Part shown: one piece after another, positions 1 through 12,100 of the stretch
How the letters are laid out: each line of letters opens with the position of its first letter
Position numbering within the stretch: position 1 is the first letter of the stretch
Source: Petrosia ficiformis
Lineage: Eukaryota > Porifera > Demospongiae > Haplosclerida > Petrosiidae
Length of the DNA stretch: 64,000 nt
Assembly (NCBI GenBank): GCA_947044365.1
Contig: OX345644.1
Location: 2,863,737 to 2,927,736, forward strand
Direction of reading: 5' to 3'
Made by a program: the position numbers and the translations under genes
Notes under the pieces: generated by a model
The model's input: the letters and a program-made list of their open reading frames with translations, nothing else
The model's database searches: none
Told to the model about the DNA's origin: nothing

Positions 1-19
1 TATCACTAACCTCAAATCA

Positions 20-185
20 ATTGATAATAAAAATCTAATTAGGCCAATTAAGTCACTTAATACAGGAAACTCCTCCCATTTGATAATCAAAAAAGGCTTC
101 CTGTCATTTACATATTGTACATTATTTGCTTGTACATGCTTGAAAAGTATGTCTTCTGGAATAATTATAGAGGAGAAGATTGATA
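20..185. repeat. Dispersed repeat, copy 1 (partner at 16100-16345)
   Basis: This stretch matches the reverse complement of 16100-16345. Shared tracts include AATACAGGAAACTC, CCCATTTGAT, CTTCCTGT and AAAAGTATGTCTT. It looks like an old dispersed transposon fragment. Confidence 0.6.
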
Positions 186-504
186 CCACACTCATAATCA
201 TATTTGTTGTTATACCACTATGGTTCTCAGTCCTTCAATTGTACTAAGGTGTCTTTCTTGAAAAAGGTTACTGAGCAAAATGTTGTACTTAGAATCAAAT
301 CTACTGTGAAATAACTTTAGTATCATAATCAGTCCCTAGTACAATGATATAGTGTTCCCTACTGTGATTATGGATGATGATTTGCTGTTTGGATAGCCAG
401 CCACTCATACCACATAATTACTAGGCTGGTATATGAATGTAAATACATCTATATTTATACATACGTGTGTAGATGCACATGAACATAAAAACAAGTGTAT
501 ATAG

Positions 505-1018
505 AGAAAAAAACATCCCTATATTTGCTTTGTGATGACTATGTATTAAGCATTGCTGATGGCACCAGTGTCTCTACCTTTCTGTGTACTCGAAAGCTGA
601 GGCCTGAAGAAGTAAGTGTAAGCCTGATTGCAGTCTAAATACACACATCTTTGATGAACTGACTGAAGTACTCCTTCAAGGTTCTAAATGACGACTTCCT
701 CGTGTCTGAAACTCAACAACTTATCATACTTACTTGTTAAAGATTCTTGCATAATATTTATACTGTTTCTCTGCTATATACAACAGTTATTAGCAGTTTT
801 ACATCCTTTCTGAAGCTTCTTGGCTGGTCTGTAGCTCAAACGCGCGTTCTTTTACGCACCACGCCCATTAATTGACCGAGCCCCCGGGAATGACGCAACT
901 TCCTTAACTACGTATACAACACATAGTCGCGCAAGCGACACAAACATATATATATATATATATATATATAGATTCAACCCTGTGGAAAGCAATTATAGGG
1001 ATGGCCCTACGGGCCATA
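505..1018 (+). mobile_element. Family A inverted-repeat element, near-complete copy
   Basis: An element of about 0.5 kb bounded by inverted ends of CATCCCTATAATTGCTTT type (514-531 and about 985-1003). Related copies lie at 25417-26055, 28471-28943, 48361-48886 and 62340-62475. No transposase frame is visible, so this is a non-autonomous MITE-like unit. Confidence 0.65.
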
Positions 1019-1181
1019 ATTAGTGAACACAGGTATAGGTATAAATAGCTGACTATTATATGTGGTATCTGAAGTATAGCCAAAACCTAGTATAGGTTTT
1101 GGAACACTAGTATATGCACATGTGTAACATGAAATTAAAATACATGTACATGTACTTTATACATGATGTTATAGGAGATGT

Positions 1182-1211
1182 AGAAAGAAAGAAAGAAAGA
1201 AAGAAAGAAAG
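1182..1211 (+). repeat. (GAAA)n microsatellite
   Basis: Seven or so GAAA units just beside the tRNA-like SINE. Confidence 0.9.
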
Positions 1212-1251
1212 GCAGACACCTGAGGCAATGGAAAAATGAAAAATAAGAGTT

Positions 1252-1323
1252 GCCTCAGGTGGGATTCGAAACCACGACACTCTGTACTCCGGACAGATGC
1301 ACTATCAACTGAGATACCAAGGC
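1252..1323 (-). repeat. tRNA-derived SINE-like unit
   Basis: The 72-nt minus-strand sequence folds partly like a tRNA: 7-bp acceptor stem GCCTTGG/CCTGAGGC, anticodon stem TCTGT/ACAGA with loop CCGGAGT, and box B-like GGTTTCGAATCCC. The T-loop has an extra base, position 33 is C and the D-stem is poor. This points to a SINE head or pseudo-tRNA. It lies in a GPKOW intron. Confidence 0.6.
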
Positions 1324-1411
1324 AGCCCAGCTGGCAGGGTCCAAATCAAACATCTCATACGCCTGTATGTACATGTACATAAATGGATGTGTGTGTATAC
1401 AAACTACAAAC

Positions 1412-4400
1412 CCTTTCTTGTTAAGTCCAATAGCTTCTCCTGGTTTCCAACCCATACCTTTCAACATGGCTGCTCCAAACTGATCAATAGGCATGTCTTC
1501 ATAATCATCCATTGAACTCTATGAAATATAAAATATAGTTCCATCATTGTGCTCTTCTCAAATACATCAAGTAAAATGTATTGGAGAGTGATACACTGAT
1601 AAGAGATTTTACCGATATTCTGATAATTACTTTATATATGTACTGACAACAATACCAATCCGATATTACATCTACAGTACCTTCTGGTTTCTGAATCTTT
1701 TAATGAAAATGAGCATTTTTTCAATAATTATGAGTATCATAAAAGCAATTAATGATATCCTAATCACAAGAAATGACATTATTAGTACACTTATTAGAAC
1801 ATCATGTACATCTTTCAGAAATAACAAAACAAATAATAACCATTAATGACTGATATCAATTACTGATCTGATTATAGTAAATTTCAAGACTATAAAGTTG
1901 AGTTGGAACAGAGATTATTATAAATTCATAGTTTTAAATGCATGCGTGTGTACTAGTATACATGTGTAGGTTCAATCACCATGGTAATCACACCGTACAT
2001 GTATACATGTATGTGGACCGAATCAGAGAAAGTGAGTGTAATTGCACTACACATGCACACAAGAAGCCTCATCTCAACGTTTCCAGGGTTCTATCTACTG
2101 GTGGTGTCGGAGCCAAAACTTCTAGACAGATTTATACACACTAAGTAAATAATATAACACAATGTAACTGTGTTCATTACATGTCACATTTAATGAAAAG
2201 CACAGTAGTGACAAACCTTGGCGCAGAGCAGTGTATTTTATATTAAATATTATTTTATGGAATGTTCAAACAAAAAAAAATATGTGTGAAGATCATGTGT
2301 ATGACATGTTCTATGAAGTGAATGTAAGCTACTCAATACAAAGGAATGTTCACAAGAACATTTTGATTTTATTTTAAATAGAGCTATTGTGGGACCTTGT
2401 TAGGTGTATTTATTTTTCAGTTTCTGCACTTTGCAAGGGAGGGGAAACATCGCCAATTTCAGCTCAGGACACAACAGTACCTCCACCTAAATGGATTTTT
2501 CCGTATTTATACTAAATTATTACAATGAGTATGGACTATGGAAAATTACATTAAAAGTACGGAAAGTGTTTGTGTTCTAACTAAAAACATGGAAGTGTCT
2601 TTCAGTAGTAGCTCAGCATCTAGTAAAGCCTCTAGTAGTGAGTCTACAGCTAGTAGTGTAAACTATGTTACAGAGTTAGTGATAGTGATGTCAGTATACC
2701 TGCCAGAAAGAAGACTAAACTTTCGACTAAATTGACCAAGACCAGTTGAATAAGTGTGAAGTGATGCACATTTTATTCATTTTTCTTTGAAAATACGAAA
2801 AATCTCATAAAAATACATGTACTGAAATGAGTAATGTCTAGTTGGACTGTTGGAGACACTGCACAATCACATATATGAATGAAAGATAGAATACAATATC
2901 TTACATACCTGTTCTGGTCTAAGATCAAGGTCATTGAGTTTATCCTCCTCATATTCTACTGGTGGTTTGTTCTGCATGAGGAGAGGAACTACTAGTCCAT
3001 TTTCATCTTCACCTCGTTGCATAATCCCTTCTGAGAACTTTCCTGATTCTAAATCTAAGAAATAAATAAATGAAACATCTTCGAAGTTATACATGTATAT
3101 GTAAATATATCAGATACAATTTATGTGACTCAGTGATCTGCCCACACTGGTTGGTACTGGTCGGGACTAACCACCTCTCAGATGAATTAACCATCTCTCA
3201 GATGAATTAACATCTACTTAAATAATACATACATAACCTACTGGTTGCACTGGTCAGGACTAACCACCTCTCAGATGAATTAACATCTACTTAAATAATA
3301 CATACATAAGCTACTGGTCGCACTGGTCAGGACTAACCACCTCTCAGATGCATTAACATCTACTTAAATAATACATACATGTTGTACATAGCCTACTGTT
3401 CGCACTGGTTGGGACTAACCACCTCTCAGATAAATTAACCATCTCTCAGATGAATTAACATCTACTTAAATAATACATACATAAGCTACTGGTCGCACTG
3501 GTAGGGACTAACCACCTCTCAGATAAATTAACTATCTTTCAGATGAATTAACCTCCTCTGAGAATATATACATGTATACAGGCTAATGAGACAGAATTAA
3601 GTATATATATTGGGTGAACAGCACTAAATGCTGGTGACTGGTCATTTTGTGAAGCAACATTTTTTATGCAGGCCATACTGTATGGAAAGACAACAAGATA
3701 GGGAACTCATAAAAATATGAATGGAGATTACAATTAACAGTTTTGCCCACAATAACCAGTACTAAGCACCTTAAGGTAACTTTTTCATGTGGGTATTAAT
3801 TTTAATGAATTTTAACAAATGTGAGAAAATGCACATAATATCCATTATTATAACTATAAAGAACACTCCTCGTTGGCCTGTTCTCATATTTTATAGGATG
3901 TAGGGCCATCTCTATGATTGCTTTCCTCGGAGTTTAATAAATAATAACTAGTTTAGCTGCTGAAATATATTCCTAAAGTTCTACAATAATCTTGCCTTGT
4001 CTTGCTTGTTGATATCAAAGTAATAACTATAATAGACTAGTGATGTGCGATACGTATCGATATATCGAAATATCGATATTTTGTTGAATATCGTGATACA
4101 ATATTAGTTTTTGGGTGTATCGATACATTCCATGGACAGTTTAGTAAACATGGTTTTCTAATTTGTCCAATTTGATACCTAAAAGTAATTATAACAAGCT
4201 AGTGTGCATAACTTTCATTGATTTCTTTTACCATTTCTTGACAAATACATCCAAATAGGACATTTATTTACATTTTATAAGTGTTTCAATATTATTTCAA
4301 ATATCGTGATACTGTATCGTATCGTGATATTTTTGGCAGCGATACGCAATACTATTATTTAGTTGTATCGCATATCCCTATAATAGACTGTAGTGTTTCA

Positions 4401-5150
4401 GGCACGAGAAAGTCAGCCTTAATTACTGCATGCTACCCACCATACCATGCTGAAAGCAATCATAGGGATAATTTGTCTCCATATATTTTGTTCAAACCCT
4501 GACACTACTAATTTTCAGCCCATGCAGAAACCTGAATTACACAAACCTTTCAGTATAGCCTGAGCAGCTTGTTTATCAAGATCTGTTTCCTGTCTTTCTT
4601 GTTCATTTCTCTTTTTTTCATTGTCCTTATTTCCTCCTTTGTCTTTTGTACTCATGTCATCTCGATTCTGTTCATTCTCTTGTGAAAGGATTCGCCATTT
4701 ATTCTTTCTTATTAATGGGATAATGAACTCTTTAGCAGCTGGTTTGGGAATTACACTGAAAATATAACAAACGTTTGTAAAGATTTATGAAACATCTCAA
4801 TTTGCATGTATCAGAAATCCATTAACAACAATTTTTCCTTCAAGAGTTTTTCTAATTTTCGATTAAACATTAATTCCCACAAGTTCATCCTTTGATATTA
4901 GTGACATACCATAACCAAACTACTCAAATGTTCAATACTAGTACATGTACTTTGATTCCTGGTATTGAGTATTGCTCCGGATTTGATACTGATACTACCA
5001 CACCCATTTTGTTGGCACATTAGCTAATGGTCTCATGTGACCGACCTATTGCTAAAATGAGGTAACGTCTGACAGATTTTGTTTCTGCTGGAAGATTGTC
5101 CAAAGCCAATCAAATTCATTTGGTCATATGGCTTTCACTACAAAAACTTT

Positions 5151-5185
<35 letters not shown>

Positions 5186-5952
5186 TATATAGTGTAACTG
5201 GAGACTACAGAACATTCAAACACTCGCCTTGCTGTATTTCAGCAATACCAAACAACCATTCTGGTATCTGTGGCTTTCTTAGAAAATCTTCTATCCAACA
5301 AAGTAAGTTAGAATTGTAAGCATTTTCAAATTGTAAAGATATATAAAAGTTGGCATTCATGCAGTGTCACGGGAATTCATCAATTAATTGACAATTATTA
5401 TATTCCTGCCCGAAACAAATTTTATCACAGTCTCCCCAGACGTTTTCTCATTTTAGCGATACATTGGCCACGTGATACTAATTAGCTAATACCACACCTA
5501 TTTACACTGATTGATCAAATATAAGTAATAATAATGGTATATGGTATGCACACAGTCCAAGTCATTCAGGACTCAATACTGATTCCCAAACTACATGGTA
5601 TTATATCTAAATGAGGTATCACACATCACTACATAAATTGATTGTAAATTTGGCAAAAATTTTTAAATCACAAGGGGGTGTGGTAGGAGTGTATATATAT
5701 ATATAATTATATTACATATGTACATGTAGAGCTTCCTATTATTTGAATTCCATCTATCTTACAATTACAGGCTTACCTATGAAGTTGATTGTCTTCCACT
5801 GACAACAAATAATCCTTTTTTCTGTTTTCATCAACAGTGGAATCATCTATCAAATTTCCAATCATCTTTTTATTACCACGAGATGATTTCTGTAGCTTGA
5901 ATGATACTCCCGATACAGAAGACTCATCTCTTGCCTTTTCTTCCTCAGACAT
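1412..5952 (-). CDS. GPKOW: GPKOW / Spp2-like spliceosomal G-patch protein, 5' part (partial)
   Basis: Four exons read on the minus strand: 5952-5777, 4755-4547, 3054-2909 and 1518-1412, joined in phase (about 212 residues). The order matches the GPKOW family as I recall it: a KKDYLLSVED segment (human EKDFLKTVEG), then KEFIIPLI, then NGLVVPLLMQ, then the G-patch core FGAAMLKGMGWKPGEAIG. GPKOW and yeast Spp2 use the G-patch to stimulate the helicase DHX16/Prp2 during spliceosome activation in the nucleus. The start is the ATG at 5952, 190 bp from the divergent MYCBPAP start. The last exon ends mid-codon at a GTTTGT donor. The KOW domains were not found in 1-1400, so the 3' half should lie to the left. 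Family assignment is strong; exact splice points come from consensus and phase only. Confidence 0.85.
3120..3570 (+). repeat. Tandem repeat of about 85 bp in GPKOW intron
   Basis: Four to five degenerate copies containing GACTAACCACCTCTCAGATG followed by a stretch with AATAATACATACATA. Related single copies occur near 9640-9870 and 58490-58650, so the unit belongs to a dispersed family. Confidence 0.75.
3880..4020 (+). mobile_element. Family A fragment
   Basis: Contains TAGGGCCATCTCTATGATTGC at its start and the internal CTGAAATATATTCCTAAAG segment also present at 28740. It is a truncated family A copy in a GPKOW intron. Confidence 0.45.
4030..4385. mobile_element. Palindromic MITE-like element with GATACGTATCG ends
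   Basis: Begins AGTGATGTGCGATACGTATC and ends TTGTATCGCATATCCCT, with several ATCGATA/TATCGTGATA motifs inside. The same end, inverted, is at about 27490-27520. This suggests a non-autonomous DNA transposon, hAT-like in style; the superfamily was not established. Confidence 0.5.
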
Positions 5953-6142
5953 CTCGATCAAAAAACTTGAGGCTAGCAGGAACACTAAGTTAAGGTTCAA
6001 TATACAGTATAAAAACGTTTGACCCACGAGTACAACATGGTATTAGCCACGCCCATTTGGTAACCATAACAACTATGTTACTATAGCAACTAAAAAACTG
6101 AACTAAACCTCATAAATAAATTGATAAAATTATTACAACAAA
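5953..6142. promoter_or_regulatory. Bidirectional GPKOW/MYCBPAP promoter with two X-box-like motifs
   Basis: The 190 bp between the two divergent ATGs hold GTTACTATAGCAAC at 6077-6090 and GTAACCATAACAAC at 6060-6073. Both fit the degenerate RFX X-box (GTHNYYATRRNAAC). A GC-box-like CCACGCCC lies near 6047. X-boxes control cilium genes in animals, which suits MYCBPAP, 53 bp downstream. Function is inferred. Confidence 0.6.
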
Positions 6143-9100
6143 ATGTCATTACGTTTGGGTCACAAGTCAAAGTCTTCTGCTAGTAAAAAGAAGAGTCCTG
6201 GTACAAGTCGATCAAATACTCCGACCAATTCCCAGTCAATAATGGGTGGAGAGAAAAATCAAGAAGAGCAACTCTCCATAGATGATGTACTGACTGGGGA
6301 AGATATTGAGAAATTGAGAATTAAAGAAGAAGATCTGAAAAAAGTAAGATGTAAGACACATGACATTTCTTAAGTGCACGCAAGCACGTGAAAATTCATG
6401 TGCCTAACATGCTAGCAAAAGGCGTAGAAACACGTAGAAACAATTAAGAAACTAATACAACAAACAAGCAGCCACAATGGCTTGTACATGTACTTATACA
6501 AATCACAAAAATGCATGTAATGATTATATTTACATGTATGTTATTGGTTAATGTGTATAATGTAGTATATATTATATGTGACTGGCTATAGGAAAACGAG
6601 GCTTATGGCTCATGATAATTTTGACCAAATGGTTACATTTATATGTGATCATTTTGTACAGGAAGCAAACTAAACATAGTATCTAAGAGAAACAATATTT
6701 GTTCTTCCTGGATACCAGATGAAGTTGTCTTCTGTACTCAACAGCCAACGAGCATTTAAAAATCTATTTATTTGATTTTGAGGAAAAATTCTCATTAGAG
6801 ATTAGCCTAGTTTTCTTATAGCCAGTCACATAATAATATATATATTTCAGTTACATCCTCCACCTCGATTCAACATCAGCAAGGAATCGCAAGGTCGTAT
6901 ACAACGTATAGCTGTACTCCAAGAAATATCTGATGAAACTTTGGAAAAAAGACCAAGTCAAAAAAGGTCAGATATATTTCTCATTTTTATGTTCACTGAT
7001 GCTTACATAAACTATTGATTCAGTTACCTGTTGGTCTTTCCATCTATTTATATATACATTCTTCATTTATCGACAATCCAACCATTTATTGGTCTCTTCA
7101 TCATTCATCTATTCATCCATTCCTTGGTCTATTCATTCATCATCCATTTGTTGGTCTATTCATTCATCATCTATTCATCCATTCCTTGGTCTATTCATTC
7201 ATCATCCATTTGTTGGTCTATTCATTCATCATCTATTCATCCATTCCTTGGTCTATTTCATCATCCATTTATTGGTCTATTCATTCATCATCTATTCATC
7301 CATTCCTTGGTCTATTCATTCATCATCCATTTGTTGGTCTATTCATTCATCATCTATTCATCCGGTCTATTCATTCATCATCCATTTGTTGGTCTATTCA
7401 TTCATCATCTATTCATCCATTCCTTGGTCTATTCATTCATCATCCATTTGTTGGTCTATTCATTCATCATCCATTTGTTGGTCTATTCATTCATCATCTA
7501 TTCATCCATTCCTTGGTCTATTCATTCATCATCCATTTGTTGGTCTATTCATTCATCATCCATTTGTTGGTCTATTCATTCATCATCTATTCCTTGGTCT
7601 ATTCATTCATCATCTATTCATCCATTCCTTGGTCTATTCATTCATCATCTATTCATCTATCTATCCATTTATTTCATTATTCACAATCAACAATACTTCA
7701 CATTCTTAAAAAAAACTATCCTATATAGTATATACACATTAACAAATCTTTCTATCTATTCATGTATAGTGTGGCTGTTCTTTATCCACTACCTCCTGGA
7801 GTGAAACCAACCAAAACAAAACTGCTAGGTATAGACAATATGTGTGAAAAGGGGACTGACCTACATGACGAAACTACATCAACTTTGTTCAGATTTTAAC
7901 CCTAACAACAAGAGACTCTATGGTTCAGCAAATTTAGCTCCCTAGATCTATAGTCATTAACCATGCATGCCCCAATTGACACTTTAAGCTATAAATTATG
8001 AGTACTTGTACCATCACTGTAGACACTGCCTTTCACATAATTTTGTACTTACATTTGTATAATTATTATTTTATCATTTTGGTTTATGTTCCAGGTTCAC
8101 CCAAACCTGGTCCAAGGTTTGATGAAGATAATGTGTTTGTTAGCCATAGCATTCTAGGATCAGTAGATGATTATATCAGCTCACAAGCAGCTGAAAAGAG
8201 AGTTAGTTTTCATACATCAATAAATGGTGTGGATCATTCATCCATCCACTCATTGAATAGGTCTCTACTGTCACTGCCGTATCACAAATACCTCCCATAG
8301 TGTTACCAGACATTCCAAAGAAGATATCAGAAAAGCCTAATAAGTTTTCTTCTGTAAGTGTTTGTCATTATATCATAAGAGTGTATGTTTATACATGAAC
8401 TGTCACTCTTCTACTTTCTTCAGCCTAAAGAAACAAATGCTCTCACTAACTGGGATAGACGAATGAAGGAGAGGAAGAAACTACAAGAGAACATTACAAG
8501 TAAGATTCTATATGCAAGAGAACATTACAAGTAAGATTCTATACGCATATTATAGGACAGTAATTACAATGGAGAGACAGAGAGAGACAGAAGTAGACAG
8601 ACAGAGAGACAGAGATAGAGAGCAATTGAGATCATGGAGAGTATTTGCAATGGAGAGAGAGAGAGAGAGATAGACAGACAGAGATAGAGAAAAATAGAGA
8701 TCAGGGAGAGTATTTGCAATGGAGAGAGAGAGAGAGACAGACAGAAATAGACAGACAGACAGACAGAAAATAGAGATCAGAGAGAGACATTGACCAGACT
8801 GACAGAGAGAAATACATGTAAGAGACCATAGAGACAAAGACAGGTAGAGACAGAGAGAGTTTTCACACAACTACTAGTATGTATATATTTATACATGTAC
8901 ATGTATGTAGCATATCTACCATATCATGAACCATATTAAAGTTGTTGTATTATGATCAGTACATCACTCGTCAATGTTTACATTTTGTTTGTACTTCATA
9001 TACAGAGAGAATTAAGACATCCAGTCAACTAACTATGAATCATGGTGATAGTTACAGGACGATACAAGAAGAAAGGTACCTATATATTAACATGTAGATA

Positions 9101-12100
9101 CTGTAGTGTTGTTTTAGTTAACTATAACTAAAACCCTTTTAGTAAGGCATTTTGACTTGTTAACTAAATTACAAGTCTATTGTAATAACTATAACTAATT
9201 AAAATAAAAATTTTAGTTTTAGTTAGTTGTCGCACTGACAGAGAGAAATAAACCTGCCACAGCAACACCTCCCATAGCAACAAGCTTATGACTACAATAC
9301 TCACTCACATGGTCCAAACTCAAAACAAAACTTTAGGAGAAGCTACACACAGGCTGACACAGCTAAAGTAGTTTTGCCTTTTGGGAAATATATTCATTAT
9401 AACATACATGTACATGTGTACCTACTAGCGCTACATGTATAACAGATTTATAACTGCCTCACCCTTGGGCTTGCTGATTATAAATCTGATATAGCACTCA
9501 CAGGTGTGTTATAACATACTTATACACCTCCTGGAGGGGTGACTTATTTGACATCAATCTGATTCGTCAATTCAAACATACAATGTAGCATGATATAAGT
9601 AACCGAATCGTGCTGCGCGTGTATATAATAATCAACAATGTTGAACAGTGTTCTGCCCAGGATATTTTGAGTGGTGGTTGGATTCTAACTTGCATTTAGT
9701 GCTGTTTACCCAGTATATACTTGATACTGTCTCAGTAGCCTATATATATTCAATTCAATCCTTTTGAAGAAAGTTTAATTGAATATTGAATATATAATGT
9801 ATGTATTATCTGAGAGGTAGTTAATTCATGCTGAGTGGTGGTTATTCCCGACCAGTGCCGACCAGTGAGGCTAGAACACTGGTTAAATATATATAGCATG
9901 TCTTAAATGTTAACTCCTTACTGAAGGGCTATTATTGATCGAGCCATTCCTGTGATTGATAAAGGAAAAGGATGTGAGTTACAATAAAATGTGTACGTGT
10001 ATTAGAATTATAGTCTTTATATAATTTATTAGTTTATGTTGGCAGTGAGTTCTGGAGACCTCAGGTAACTATTGGAAATGATACAACCGGCATCAGGTAA
10101 TTATAAGTATAGTACATACATGTACATGTATATTATATCACCACAATACACAACTGGGATCAGGTAATTATAAGTGTAGTACATATATTGTATCACCACA
10201 ATATACAACTGGGATCAAGTAATTTTAAGTATAGTACATATCACAATATACAACTGGCATCAACTAACTTAATCATCCAAATTTGGATGATTAAGTTAGT
10301 TGAAAAAATCATCCAAAAATGGACGATTTAAACAAATTTCAAAAATTATCCAAATTTGGATGATTTGAACAAATTAAAAGAATCATCCAAAAATGGATGA
10401 TTTACGTAATTTGAAAAAATCATCCAAATTTGGATGATTTGAACAAATTAAAAGAATCATCCAAAAATGGATGATTTAAACAAATTTTAAAAATCATCCA
10501 AAAATGAATGATTTAAACAAATTTTAAAAATCATCCAAAAATGGATGATTTGAACAAATTAAAAGAATCATTCAAAAATGGATGATTTAAACAAATTTTA
10601 AAAATCATCCAAAAATGAATTATTTAAACAAATTTCAAAAATCATCCAAATTTGGATGATTTGAACAAATTAAAAAAATCATCCAAAAATGGATCATTTA
10701 TGTAATTTGAAAAAATCATCCAAATTTGGATGATTTCAACAAATTTAAGAAATCATCCAAATTTGGATGATTTGAACAAATTGAAAGAATCATCCAAAAA
10801 TAGATGATTTATGTAATTTGAAAAAATCATCCAAAAATGGATGATTTGAACAAATTAAAAGAATCATCCAAAAATGGATGATTTAAACAAATTTTAAAAA
10901 TCATCCAAAAATGAATGATTTAAACAAATTTTAAAAATCATTCAAAAATGGATGATTTGAACAAATTAAAAGAATCATTCAAAAATGGATGATTTAAACA
11001 AATTAAAAAAATCATCCAAAAATGGATGATTTGAACAAATTAACAGAATCATCCAAAAATGGATGATTTATGTAATTTGAAAAAATCATCCAAAAATGGA
11101 TGATTTGAACAAATTAAAAGAATCATCCAAAAATGGATGATTTAAACAAATTTTAAAAATCATCCAAAAATGAATGATTTAAACAAATTTTAAAAATCAT
11201 CCAAAAATGGATGATTTGAACAAATTAAAAGAATCATTCAAAAATGGATGATTTAAACAAATTTAAAAAATCATCCAAAAATGGATGATTTGAACAAATT
11301 AAAAGAATCATCCAAAAATGGATGATTTAAACAAATTTTAAAAATCATCCAAAAATGAATGATTTAAACAAATTTTAAAAATCATCCAAAAATGGATGAT
11401 TTGAACAAATTAACAGAATCATCCAAAAATGGATGATTTATGTAATTTGAAAAAATCATCCAAAAATGGATGATTTAAACAAATTTTAAAAATCATCCAA
11501 AAATGAATGATTTAAACAAATTTTAAAAATCATCCAAAAATGGATGATTTGAACAAATTAAAAGAATCATTCAAAAATGGATGATTTGAACAAATTTAAA
11601 AAATCATCCAAAAATGGATGATTTGAACAAATTAACAGAATCATCCAAAAATGGATGATTTATGTAATTTGAAAAAATCATCCAAAAATGGATGATTTGA
11701 ACAAATTAAAAGAATCATTCAAAAATGGATGATTTAAACAAATTTAAAAAATCATCCAAAAATGGATGATTTGAACAAATTAACAGAATCATCCAAAAAT
11801 GGATGATTTATGTAATTTGAAAAAATCATCCAAAAATGGATGATTTGAACAAATTAAAAGAATCATCCAAAAATGGATGATTTAAACAAATTTTAAAAAT
11901 CATCCAAAAATGAATGATTTAAACAAATTTTAAAAATCATCCAAAAATGGATGATTTGAACAAATTAACAGAATCATCCAAAAATGGATGATTTATGTAA
12001 TTTGAAAAAATCATCCAAAAATGGATGATTTGAACAAATTAAAAGAATCGTCCAAAAATGGATGATTTGAACAAATTTTAAAAATCATCCAAAAATGGAT

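Noticed and set aside
1252..1323. Possible functional tRNA gene
   Set aside because: Extra base in the T-loop, C at position 33 and a weak D-stem fit a SINE or pseudo-tRNA better.
2538..2755. Ser-rich open frame with a following basic stretch (ARKKTKLSTKLTK) in another frame
   Set aside because: It could be a decayed coding piece in a GPKOW intron, but it has frame breaks, no splice context and no recognisable family.
7015..7804. Three overlapping open frames of 206-257 codons
   Set aside because: All are translations of one stop-free minisatellite in a MYCBPAP intron, with no family resemblance.
8095..8300. Single 8095-8300 exon ending at a stop (HKYLP)
   Set aside because: A 59-nt GT-AG intron at 8202-8260 restores phase and gives a continuing, more plausible reading (STVTAVSQIPPIVLP).
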